Assembly (NCBI GenBank): GCA_041191405.1
Contig: JBEEOW010000018.1
Span: forward strand, 19,965 to 83,964
Length of the DNA: 64,000 bases
DNA from: JBEEOW01 sp041191405
GTDB taxonomy: Bacteria > Bacteroidota > Bacteroidia > Cytophagales > UBA9547
Reading direction: 5' to 3'
Below, one piece after another: positions 18,786-28,000 of this stretch (its first letter is position 1; every line of letters begins with the position of its first letter). The notes under the pieces were generated by a model. It saw only the letters and a program-made list of their open reading frames with translations, had not been told where the DNA came from and did not search any database. Position numbers and translations under genes: made by a program.

Positions 18786-20406
18786 AAAATAAATCTGAAC
18801 GAATTTTGAAATTGTCAATATCTTGGTCTCTATAAACATCTGTACTCCAATTTGTTGATGGGGAAATTTTAAAATCTATATTTTCACCAAAGCTAATTCT
18901 TAAAGGCATCTTGAACCATTTCTTACTTGCTTTCCATTTATATTTCACTAAAACGTTATTCTTTTTTTGTTTTAATTTATATACCAAGGTAGGAGGTTCA
19001 ATACCAGTTAAATATTGCTCAAATATATTGTTTAAATCTAAAACTGTTTTCTTATTAAAATAGTCAATAATAGTTTTAGAGTCAACATTTTTCAATTTAT
19101 ATTCTCTAGTAATTCCATAAAGTATACTAAAAAACAGCATATCGTTATCAATTACATTTCTAATGGTATGCAACATCCAAGCACCCTTATAATACATGTC
19201 AGCATCGGACCAATTATGGTAATTTACATTTAAAGGACCTTGAATTGGTTCTTTATTTCTAATTTTTTCTTTTAAAGTTTCAAGATATTTTAATGCTAGA
19301 GCTTTCCCTTGAGTTTGTTCAACAAAAAGTACTTCAGAATAGGTGGCAAATGCTTCATGAATCCATAAATCACCATAATCTTTAACTGTTATTGAATTGC
19401 CCCAATATTCATGAGCAGATTCATGAACTATTATATAATCGAAACCAAAATTATTATTTTGGTATTTATTTCCATAAGCTATAGCGGCTTGATGTTCCAT
19501 ACCCCAAAATGGAGCTTCAACTAAAGCAAAACCATCTTTCCAAAAAGGATATTTTCCATAAAACTTCTCATAACATTGTAGTATTTTATGTACTTGTGCA
19601 AACTGTTTTTTTGCTTTATCTGTATTGTATTTCAATACATAATAATTCAATTGAAGTGAATCGCCATCCAAACTTCTGTATTTTTCACTAATAATTCCAT
19701 ACCTACCAATATTGATAGTTACATCATAGTTATTAATAGGATAATTTACTTTCCACTCATGGCGGGCATATCCATCATCTAAATCTCTTCTTTTTGAAAT
19801 TACACCATTTGAAACACAGTATAAATTTACAGGGCATTCAATGTTAATTTTCATACTATCAGGTTCATCCAATAGTTGGTCTTTACATGGCCACCATAAA
19901 TTAGCCCCAATTCCTTCGCAAGCAACACCTACAAAATCATTATTTAAACTATCTTTTGCCCACACAAAACCACCATCCCAAGGCGGATTGGTTGATTCTT
20001 TTGGCTTTCCAGAATAGTAGAATTTTATAGAGGATTGTGTTCCTTTTAAAAATTTATTATTGAAATAAACAAAAACAGAGTTAGCATCTCTCTGATAAGG
20101 TAGTCGTTTACCTTTATAAGTTATACTATCAATTTGAAGATTGGCGTGTAAATCAATTTGAAATTTGTCAAAATCTTCAATTGACTTAAAAACTATTTCG
20201 TTGTATCCCTCAATATATTTTTCAGAAGGGTTAATTCGCAAGTTTAAATCATAAGTTAATACATCAAAACAAGTACGCATAGAAGAATTTGAACCCAATA
20301 AACTATCTTCATGGGTAAATACTCCATGTTTAACATGCTGCGCTTTTAAGCATAAACTTATCAAGCATAAAAGCGCAATAAAAATATGTAAGGTTTTAAT
20401 TCTCAA
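18760..20406 (-). CDS. M1-family metallopeptidase (aminopeptidase), exported
   Basis: The 548-residue protein has a hydrophobic signal segment (HIFIALLCLISLCLKA) followed by the M1 beta-saddle domain. The zinc site is complete: HESAH (His328, Glu329, His332) with the third ligand Glu351 in IHEAFATY. The aminopeptidase exopeptidase loop reads GMEHQAA instead of GAMEN. M1 enzymes cleave N-terminal residues from peptides; this one should act in the periplasm or outside. It lacks the large helical C-domain and the T9SS tail found in many Bacteroidota M1 proteins. No ATG is available, and TTG at 20406 follows the ndk stop by 3 bp, implying coupling with ndk. Confidence 0.88.
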   Translation of the reverse strand: MRIKTLHIFIALLCLISLCLKAQHVKHGVFTHEDSLLGSNSSMRTCFDVLTYDLNLRINPSEKYIEGYNEIVFKSIEDFDKFQIDLHANLQIDSITYKGKRLPYQRDANSVFVYFNNKFLKGTQSSIKFYYSGKPKESTNPPWDGGFVWAKDSLNNDFVGVACEGIGANLWWPCKDQLLDEPDSMKINIECPVNLYCVSNGVISKRRDLDDGYARHEWKVNYPINNYDVTINIGRYGIISEKYRSLDGDSLQLNYYVLKYNTDKAKKQFAQVHKILQCYEKFYGKYPFWKDGFALVEAPFWGMEHQAAIAYGNKYQNNNFGFDYIIVHESAHEYWGNSITVKDYGDLWIHEAFATYSEVLFVEQTQGKALALKYLETLKEKIRNKEPIQGPLNVNYHNWSDADMYYKGAWMLHTIRNVIDNDMLFFSILYGITREYKLKNVDSKTIIDYFNKKTVLDLNNIFEQYLTGIEPPTLVYKLKQKKNNVLVKYKWKASKKWFKMPLRISFGENIDFKISPSTNWSTDVYRDQDIDNFKIRSDLFYVNTERIR

Positions 20407-20409
20407 TAA

Positions 20410-20835
20410 TTAAGAAATAAATTTTTCAAAAGAAGAAAAGAAGAAAGATGCTTCAATTTGAGCATTTTCATCAGAATCTGAACCGTGAACTGCATTTTGT
20501 TGCATATTGGTAGCATAAGCTTTTCTAATAGTTCCTTCTTCAGCTTGCTCTGGATTGGTTGAACCAATTAATTTTCTATAATCCAAAACTGCATTATCTT
20601 TTTGTAAAACAATAGCTACGATTGGTCCAGAACTCATAAACTCGCACAATGTTGGATAAAATGGACGATCTTTATGAACTTCATAAAATTGCCCAGCTAA
20701 TTTTAAACTTAATTGTGTTTGTTTCATGGCAACAATTTTAAAACCTGCTTTTTCAATCAAAGCTAAAATGTTCCCAGTGTTTCCTGCTGCAAATGCATCA
20801 GGTTTCACCATTGTAAAGGTAATATTGCCTGCCAT
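20410..20835 (-). CDS. ndk: Nucleoside diphosphate kinase
   Basis: Ndk transfers the gamma-phosphate of ATP to nucleoside diphosphates through a phosphohistidine. The 141-residue protein matches the family throughout: TMVKPDAFAAGNTG, VHKDRPFYPTLCEFMSSGPI, and the active-site segment NAVHGSDSDENA with His117. Length is standard (about 140). It has a TTTG-N23-TAATTTTG promoter just upstream and is the likely first gene of a transcript running into the M1 peptidase and perhaps the coiled-coil, TyrA-like and GH20-like genes (spacings 3, -26, 62 and 53 bp). Confidence 0.97.
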   Translation of the reverse strand: MAGNITFTMVKPDAFAAGNTGNILALIEKAGFKIVAMKQTQLSLKLAGQFYEVHKDRPFYPTLCEFMSSGPIVAIVLQKDNAVLDYRKLIGSTNPEQAEEGTIRKAYATNMQQNAVHGSDSDENAQIEASFFFSSFEKFIS

Positions 20836-20876
20836 AATACTATAGTTATTAAGTTATTGATTAATATAAATATGCC

Positions 20877-20911
20877 CAAAATTATCAAATTTAAGCCAAT
20901 TTGATAACAAA
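20877..20911 (-). promoter_or_regulatory. Probable ndk promoter
   Basis: On the minus strand TTTG (20911-20908), 23 bases, then TAATTTTG (20884-20877) fit the Bacteroidota consensus. The -7 box lies 41 bp from the ndk ATG at 20835. Confidence 0.5.
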
Positions 20912-20983
20912 ATACATATTTTTCTCTGATTATACTTGTAAAAAGTGTTTTTTGTTTTAAAAGATTAAAAATTGTGAGCATTT

Positions 20984-21019
20984 AACTAAGAGTTTTTACA
21001 TAAGTAAAAACTCTTAGTT
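20984..21019 (-). terminator. Hairpin terminator after dus
   Basis: A perfect 16-bp inverted repeat (20984-20999 and 21004-21019, 4-nt loop) lies 38 bp past the dus stop and ahead of the ndk promoter. The T-tract is weak on the minus strand, but stem length and position fit a transcript end. Confidence 0.65.
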
Positions 21020-21057
21020 ATTATTTAGCAATATTATTAAACTGAACACTGTTTACT

Positions 21058-22032
21058 TTAAACCGAAAATTCTCTTTCAATTTGATCTAAAATATCCAAA
21101 GTTTCAGCTTGCGTCATAGCATTTACTAGTTGCATTCTAAAAGGTTTAAAATTTTCAATTCCTTTAAAATAAGCGGTATAGTGGTTTCGCATTTCAAAAA
21201 TCCCTGTTATCTCGCCTTTCCAACGAACAGAAAAATCTAAATGCTGTTTAACGGTATCAATGCGTTCACGTAAAGTTGGTGGAGCTAACATTTCGCCTGT
21301 AGCCATAAAATGTTTTACTTCTCTAAAAATCCATGGATAACCAATGGCTGCTCTTCCAATCATTATTCCATCTACACCATATTTATCTTTGTATTCGAGT
21401 GCTTTTTGAGGTGAATCAATATCTCCATTTCCAAAAATTGGAATACGGGCTTTATTTTTAACTTCTGCAATTAACGACCAATCTGCTTCGCCTTTATACA
21501 TTTGTGCACGAGTTCTTCCATGAATAGTAAGTGCCTGAATACCTACATCTTGTAACCTTTCAGCTGCTTCAAGAATATTTTTGGTATTATCGTCCCAACC
21601 CAAACGAGTTTTAACAGTTACTGGTCGCTTACAAATTTTCACAATTTCGGCAGTGATTTTTTGCATTTTCTCTAAATCTTGCAACAAACCTGCACCTGCA
21701 CCTTTACACGCTACTTTTTTTACAGGGCAACCGTAATTTATATCAACAACTTGTGGATTACATTCATCTGCAATACGGGCAGCCTCACGCATTGATTCTA
21801 CTTTATCTCCAAAAATTTGAATACCAATAGGGCGTTCGTATTCAAAAATATCCAGTTTCTGTATACTTTTGGCTGCGTCTCTAATCAAAGCTTCGGATGA
21901 AATAAACTCGGTGTACATCATATCCACACCGTTTTGTTTACAAACAGCTCTAAATGGAGGGTCGCTAATATCTTCCATTGGGGCAAGTAACAAAGGAAAC
22001 TCGCCTAATTCAACATCGCCTATTTTTACCAA
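21058..22032 (-). CDS. dusB: tRNA-dihydrouridine synthase (DusB-like)
   Basis: Dus enzymes use FMN and NADPH to reduce specific uridines in tRNA to dihydrouridine. The 324-residue protein has the FMN-barrel start LLLAPMEDISDPPFRAVCK, the catalytic cysteine loop DINYGCPVKKVACKGAGAG (Cys102), then VKTRLGWDD, LTIHGRTRAQMYKGEADW, IPIFGNGDIDS and GVDGIMIGRAAIGYPWIF. The C-terminal helical tRNA-binding domain is present. GCPVKK and the HGRTR loop fit DusB, the usual single Dus of Bacteroidota. It is divergent from the CPBP protease gene, with 173 bp between the start codons. Confidence 0.93.
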   Translation of the reverse strand: MVKIGDVELGEFPLLLAPMEDISDPPFRAVCKQNGVDMMYTEFISSEALIRDAAKSIQKLDIFEYERPIGIQIFGDKVESMREAARIADECNPQVVDINYGCPVKKVACKGAGAGLLQDLEKMQKITAEIVKICKRPVTVKTRLGWDDNTKNILEAAERLQDVGIQALTIHGRTRAQMYKGEADWSLIAEVKNKARIPIFGNGDIDSPQKALEYKDKYGVDGIMIGRAAIGYPWIFREVKHFMATGEMLAPPTLRERIDTVKQHLDFSVRWKGEITGIFEMRNHYTAYFKGIENFKPFRMQLVNAMTQAETLDILDQIEREFSV

Positions 22033-22205
22033 AGTATTGTTAATTTAAATACAAATTTAAGAATTGAAAGTGAATATCCTATGTGCTTGGAACTTAAGTT
22101 TTACAACATTAAGTTTATTCAAACAATATTAACTTATTGTCATAATTGAGTTCTGAATACATTTTACCAAGAATATTCTTATTTTTGCAAGATAAAATAT
22201 TATAA

Positions 22206-23192
22206 ATGAATATTGACGAAACTTTTTTGCCTCAAAATAGTGAACCCAAAAAAGCTTATAAAGAAATGGGAATATTTCTATTATTTGTTTTTGGTGGAAT
22301 GTTTTTGGCAAATTTTATTGGAATTTTGGCTGTATTGCCACTTTTCGATTGGCAAATTGAACATGTTATAAATCTTGTTAATGCCCCTTTGAAACCTGAA
22401 GCAAAAATTCCTTTGCTGATTATTCAGGGAATTACGGCTTTTTGTATGTTTATCGCTTGTCCACTTTTGTATATCAAAATGTATGAACAGAATAGATTAA
22501 ACAAACTTTTTGGTGATAAAATCGAATGCAATAAATGGAGCATATTAGTTGTTTTGATTCCGCTGTTGGTAATAATGTTTATGCCATTTAATGCCACAAT
22601 TATAGAATGGAATCAAAGTTGGATTTTCCCTGATTGGTTAGGTCAGTTTGAAGATTGGGCAAGAGCCAAAGAAAAATCAGCAGAGGAAATTACGCTGGCT
22701 TTAACAAACCTTCAAACATTTGGTGAAATTCTTCTAGGTGCAATCATATTTGCCATTTTACCAGCAATTGGTGAAGAATTGGTATTTAGAGGTGTAATTC
22801 AACCGAAATTAAAACAAATGGGTTTAAATATTCATGTTGCAATTTGGTTAACAGGATTTATTTTCAGTGCAATACATATTCAGTTTTATGGATTAATTCC
22901 TAGAATGTTACTTGGGGTAATGTTTGGCTATATTTATTATTGGTCCGGCGATTTAAAGTTGCCAATTATAGCCCATTTTACAAATAATGGTTTTACTATT
23001 TTAATGATTCTACTTCGTAATCATCAAATTATAGACATTGATATTGAGCACACTACACATATTCCACTTGAGGCTGCTGCAGGTTCAGGTATTGTATGTG
23101 CATTAATTATGGGTTCAATTTGGTATTTAACCAAAAAGAAAGATTATTTTACGGAAAATTTAAGCTTAGACACCAACTCCAATGGAAGATAA
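22206..23192 (+). CDS. CPBP-family intramembrane metalloprotease (Abi/CAAX protease-like)
   Basis: The 328-residue protein has about eight hydrophobic segments. Its C-terminal half holds the family's motifs: EELVFRGVIQPKL (EExxxR), IFSAIHIQFYGLIPRMLLG (second, His-containing motif) and PIIAHFTNNGF (third). CPBP proteins are glutamate-type membrane proteases, or in some cases non-proteolytic, related to eukaryotic Rce1. Substrates in Bacteroidota are unknown. It overlaps the start of cdsA by 11 bp, so the two are co-transcribed. A TATTTTTG box lies 19 bp upstream of the ATG, without a good -33 partner. Confidence 0.88.
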   Translation: MNIDETFLPQNSEPKKAYKEMGIFLLFVFGGMFLANFIGILAVLPLFDWQIEHVINLVNAPLKPEAKIPLLIIQGITAFCMFIACPLLYIKMYEQNRLNKLFGDKIECNKWSILVVLIPLLVIMFMPFNATIIEWNQSWIFPDWLGQFEDWARAKEKSAEEITLALTNLQTFGEILLGAIIFAILPAIGEELVFRGVIQPKLKQMGLNIHVAIWLTGFIFSAIHIQFYGLIPRMLLGVMFGYIYYWSGDLKLPIIAHFTNNGFTILMILLRNHQIIDIDIEHTTHIPLEAAAGSGIVCALIMGSIWYLTKKKDYFTENLSLDTNSNGR

Positions 23193-24177
23193 TAATAACA
23201 TTATACCTAAAGACGACTTTAACCCAATTCCTAATTTAGATTCTACCGAAGGTGTAGAAAAGGTAAAAAAGAAGAAAAAGAAGAAGAAATCTCAAAATGA
23301 AACAGTAACTATTCCTACAGAACCAACTGGGGGTTTAAGTAACCTTCAACTTCGTTTAATTTCAGGTGTTATTGGCGGAACAATTATAGTTGGTGGTATT
23401 TGGTATAACCAATGGACATTTTTTGCATTGTTTTTTGGAATTACATTATTATCAATGATTGAGTTTTATGGATTGATAAAAACAGACAACAAAAAACCAA
23501 ATGTTGTTACAGGCATTATAATCGGTATGAGTATTTATACCTTAACCTTTTTAATTCAAGCGGGTGTTTTACCATCAAAATTATACTTTGCTTTACCGCC
23601 AATAATATGCTTATTATTTATTGAGGAGCTTTATATCAACAAGAAAAAACCGTTTACTAACGTTGCATTCACTATTTTAGGTATTCTGTATGTTGCAATT
23701 CCTTTTTCATTATTGGTAGTTGCTGCATTTTCAAAATCAGCTTTTATGGGGTGCCATTTTGGAGCACCAACATATAGTTTTCAAATAGTACTGGGGTCCT
23801 TATTCTTACTTTGGGCTAGTGATTCGGGTGCATATTTCTCTGGGAAAGCATTTGGTAGAACAAAATTATTTGAACGAGTTTCTCCTAAAAAAACATGGGA
23901 AGGAACTATTGGTGGAGCTGTACTGTCATTAACTGTATCTTATATTTTATCGTTATTCTACACTGATTTACCATTATGGAAATGGTTAATTGTATCATTA
24001 TTAATTGTAATATTTGGTAGTTTTGGAGATTTGGTTGAGTCATCATTTAAAAGGAGTTTAAAACTAAAAGATTCAGGTTCATTAATACCTGGTCATGGTG
24101 GTTTCCTTGATAGATTTGACGGTTTATTACTTGCAGCTCCATTTATTGCAGCGTTTTTAGTGTTGAGTGCTTGCTAA
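23182..24177 (+). CDS. cdsA: Phosphatidate cytidylyltransferase
   Basis: CdsA makes CDP-diacylglycerol from phosphatidate and CTP at the inner membrane, the branch point of phospholipid synthesis. The C-terminal signature is complete: WASDSGAYFSGKAFGRTKL, SPKKTWEGTIGG, and FGDLVESSFKRSLKLKDSGS with PGHGGFLDRFDGL. About eight membrane segments precede and interleave these. The first 55 residues are a hydrophilic cytoplasmic extension with a run of eight lysines, not part of the core family. The gene overlaps the CPBP gene by 11 bp and ends just before a terminator at 24201. Confidence 0.96.
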   Translation: MEDNNNIIPKDDFNPIPNLDSTEGVEKVKKKKKKKKSQNETVTIPTEPTGGLSNLQLRLISGVIGGTIIVGGIWYNQWTFFALFFGITLLSMIEFYGLIKTDNKKPNVVTGIIIGMSIYTLTFLIQAGVLPSKLYFALPPIICLLFIEELYINKKKPFTNVAFTILGILYVAIPFSLLVVAAFSKSAFMGCHFGAPTYSFQIVLGSLFLLWASDSGAYFSGKAFGRTKLFERVSPKKTWEGTIGGAVLSLTVSYILSLFYTDLPLWKWLIVSLLIVIFGSFGDLVESSFKRSLKLKDSGSLIPGHGGFLDRFDGLLLAAPFIAAFLVLSAC

Positions 24178-24200
24178 TCAATATTTTGAATAAAAACTTA

Positions 24201-24227
24201 AGGCTACTTCTTGCAGGTAGCCTTTTT
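24201..24227 (+). terminator. Rho-independent terminator after cdsA
   Basis: The stem AGGCTAC / GTAGCCT (24201-24207, 24217-24223) with a 9-nt loop is followed by TTTT. It lies 24 bp past the cdsA stop. It also shows that the next gene cannot start at the TTG at 24211, which is inside the loop. Confidence 0.8.
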
Positions 24228-24243
24228 ACTTTCAATTGATACC

Positions 24244-25020
24244 ATGGGATATAATGTAAGTATAATTGGCTCGGGAAATGTAGCTTGGCATTTGGCTTTA
24301 CACCTTGAAGAAGCCGGCAATTATATTGAATATATTTGGAGTAGAAACCCTGCAAATGCTCAAAAAATAGTTTCAAAATTATTTCAGGGCGAAGTTGCAA
24401 AAACACTTGATTTCAGTAAAGCTAAATCTCAAATTTTTATTATTGCCGTTCCTGACGATGCAATTGAAGAAATTGCTAATCAAATAATTGTACCTGAAAA
24501 AGCTATTGTTTGCCATACATCAGGTAGTAAATCAATAAGTTTATTAGAAAGCATAGATGCTCAAAAAGGAGTATTTTACCCACTACAAACTTTTAGTAAA
24601 CACAAAAAAGTAGATTGGAAAAACATTCCTATCTGCATTGAAGCAACTGATGAATTTTCCGATTTCACTTTAACTAATCTAGCAAAATCCATAAGTGATT
24701 ATGTATATTTTCTAGATTCTACACAAAGAAAAAAGTTACACTTAGCAGCCGTTTTTGCATGTAACTTCACAAACCATTTATATTCTATTGCCGAACAATT
24801 ACTCGAAAATGCAGATATTCCTTTTGAAATATTACATCCATTAATTATTGAAACTTCAACAAAAGCTACTAACAACAAACCTAGTACTGTACAAACCGGA
24901 CCGGCTTCAAGAAAAGATATAACTACCATTTCAAACCAAATTGAAGCATTAGAATTAGTGCCCCAGTGGCAAAAAATCTATAAACTCATAACTAAAGAAA
25001 TAATGAATGACCAACAGTAA
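24244..25020 (+). CDS. Rossmann-fold protein with DUF2520 domain
   Basis: The 258-residue protein starts at the ATG at 24244 (MGYNVSIIGSGNVAWHLALH), beginning directly with a GxGxxA/G nucleotide-binding loop. FIIAVPDDAIEEIA and the conserved CHTSGSKSISLLE follow, then GVFYPLQTFSK. The C-terminal helical DUF2520 part contains HLAAVFACNFTNHLY and ends at residue 258. The fold resembles ketopantoate reductase and pyrroline-5-carboxylate reductase, but no substrate is established. Its stop is only 2 bp from the stop of the convergent 1423-residue protein gene, with no visible hairpin between them. Confidence 0.85.
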   Translation: MGYNVSIIGSGNVAWHLALHLEEAGNYIEYIWSRNPANAQKIVSKLFQGEVAKTLDFSKAKSQIFIIAVPDDAIEEIANQIIVPEKAIVCHTSGSKSISLLESIDAQKGVFYPLQTFSKHKKVDWKNIPICIEATDEFSDFTLTNLAKSISDYVYFLDSTQRKKLHLAAVFACNFTNHLYSIAEQLLENADIPFEILHPLIIETSTKATNNKPSTVQTGPASRKDITTISNQIEALELVPQWQKIYKLITKEIMNDQQ

Positions 25021-25022
25021 AA

Positions 25023-28000
25023 TTACTTTTCAATAATAATTTTGGTTGTGAAAGATTCAACATTATTTTCAACTTTTATTATCAATAAGCCTCTTGGTAA
25101 ATCATTAATATATATTGCTTGATTTAAATTATCACATTTATAAATTTCTATTCCTTGTGGATTAAAAATTACAATTTTTGCATTTTCAGGATAATTGCGA
25201 ATAATTAGTTGGTTTTGATTGTAATTTGGAAAAATTTCAACTTTTTCATCAATAGCATCAACTTTAGAAATTGGCAAAATTAAATCAAAAATCACTTTTT
25301 GAATAGAGTTATTTACTTTCAAATTAAAGGTGTAAAGTGCTGATTCTAATTCATTGTAAGGGATTTTAAACAACACAGTTCCTGAATCAATTGCTGTTGC
25401 ACTAGCAAGGGCTATATTAAAAATAGTATCATTTACATTTTCTGCATAAATCAAATTGTTATGATTATAAAAATCTGTTGGTGAATTTAATAAATGCAAA
25501 TTATTGTCAAAAGAAAGGTTTAATGAATACAAATCACCAATTGATGAAAACACAAAATTATTTCCCTCTCTAATAACCCTAATTTTTGAATTTAAATCAA
25601 CTGCTTTTGTAAAACTTGAAATACTCCCTTTGTTGTATTGTAAAATTGAACTTGCATCTGACGAAGTAATTTTATCCGAAAAATTCACATCAGCAATTAC
25701 ATCACTACTCCAATCAATTGTATCATTTATTAAACCTACACTATAATTCAATAAAAGTTGAGCATCTTGTTCGTTTACACTATTATCATTATTTACATCT
25801 CCATATTGATAATTAATATCAAGCTGCTGTTTGGAACCACTATTTTTATTAAATGAATTAAATGACAACAAAGTAAGTTCGGTACTTATTTCAAATGTAT
25901 CTTTTGGATAAAATTGTAATGAAATTAATTCTGTAAACTCAACAGCAGGTATATTAATTAAAGAATTTTTCCAATCAATTTTTACAGTATCTCCAACACA
26001 AATTACTGACAAACTATCTTCATTTATATTTTGATTAATAATTTTAAAATTTTGATAATTTAAAAGTTTTGAGTTAAAATAATATTTTGCTTTAAAACTG
26101 TTAATAGGTTCCGGATTAATTTGTTTGCTATAAATTGGTATATAAATTGTTTTTTTTGCGAAACCATTTATTATTGAATCTAAAACAAAATTAGAATAAT
26201 GATACTGAATATTTATATTACCAATTTGTAGTGTATCAATTGGTGCATTGTTTATTAATACATCTCTAAAATCAGGTATAATATTGCCCGAATCTTTAGC
26301 AATAAAATTTAACTTAATAATTTCAAAGTTTGAAAGTGCCGAAAAACCATTTAAACCTGACCATTCTATTAACACTTTACCTGCTTCTTTATTAATTTTC
26401 AAAGTGTTATCTTTAATAAATGTATAACTTAGCAAATCAATTTTCAGAGAGTCATAAACTATTTCAAAACTAAATTGATTTATTTCTTTTGGATTAATTT
26501 GAGAGATATTTATTGGAAGTGAAAATGTTTTATTAATTTTTGTAATAATATTACCGACTTCTAATTTAGGCAAAATTGGTTCTGATGTTATTAACCCATT
26601 TTTTGTGATTAATTGTGAATGATCGTCAACATTTAAATTAAAAACAGTAATATTATAATTACCTTCTATTAAAGATTTAAATTTTAAGGTTGACAAAAGT
26701 TTGTTTTCTAAAAATAAAAATCCTGAATCAGACTCTAATTTAATTAATAGTGTACCATCAATATTTTTATTTATCTTAAAATGATTGTTGATTGAAATAC
26801 TATCATTTTTAAGTTCGTAACCTTCATATTTCAAAGCTAAAGTATCAAAAGTTACTTGAAATGACATTTTGTTGAAATCTATTGGATTCAGTTGACTAAT
26901 TGATAGATTTAAATCTGCTATTTGACCAACTTTAACATTTGATGTATCTAAACCAACACTAAATAAATGTTTTTCAGCAAATACATTTCCGTTTAAAAAA
27001 GTATCTAAATTATAATTGTTAACAAATGCTTCCGACAAAGTTGGATAAGAAAACCCTTCTTTATTTGATTTAAAATATAAATCTAAAACATCAATAACAG
27101 AAGACCCTTTTATTAATGAAGTTCCTGTCCAAGAAATGGTAATTTTACCATTTTCATTTAAAAATTCAACATCACCTTTAAAATCAATACTATCTTTAAA
27201 ATTATATTTTTTAAAAGTCATTTCATTCTCATCATAATTTAATGAAAACTGAAAAAAAGTAACATCTTTAATTTGTTTTTGATTTATATAAAATGGGATT
27301 TTAAAATCATCATCAACTATTGTTTTTACTGAATCAAAAGAAATGGTAGGCAAGTATGGTTGAACAACAATAGCACCTGCATTTATAGAGGTAACAGGGA
27401 AAGAATCAATATAAGCTTCATTAAAATAACTAAATGAAATACCATCGTTTATTGTTAAAAACTCAAGTGTAAAAGGAATAAAACTATCATATTTTTTTAT
27501 TGGATAATCACCAACCCAATTAATATTAACATTCCCCAATGTATCTTTTACAAAATTAAGTACACCATTATTTGCTAAAATACTATCTGTAATTATTACT
27601 TTTTGAAATTGAACCTTGCTTGTGTCAAAATTAACAGATAAACTAAATGAATTTATTTCTTGGGGAATAGTTTGACTAAAAATAACAGGCACTTTTACCT
27701 TATTAAAAACTGTTTCTACTACCCAATCAGATTGAATATAAGTATAATACGATTCAATTTTAACACCTGTATTTACATTGTAATCAGTTTTTAAAGAATC
27801 AAAATATACATTTTCAAAAATGGGTTGAGTAACTCCTTCGTTTAGTGAAATAAAATTAATTTTGAGAATTGAATCTAATGTAGAAAATTGTAATGGAATT
27901 GAATCAGACCAATGAATAGAAATTTTATCTTTCGAATGTTGAACGTTTAATTTATTTGATAATATTCTTGAATCAAGAATTACAACATTTTTATATTTCA

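Noticed and set aside
18786..18839. N-terminal extension of the coiled-coil protein
   Set aside because: It overlaps the M1 peptidase gene further and displaces the signal peptide; ATG at 18785 is better.
24211..24243. TTG start for the DUF2520 protein at 24211
   Set aside because: It lies inside the loop of the cdsA terminator; the ATG at 24244 directly precedes the Rossmann motif.
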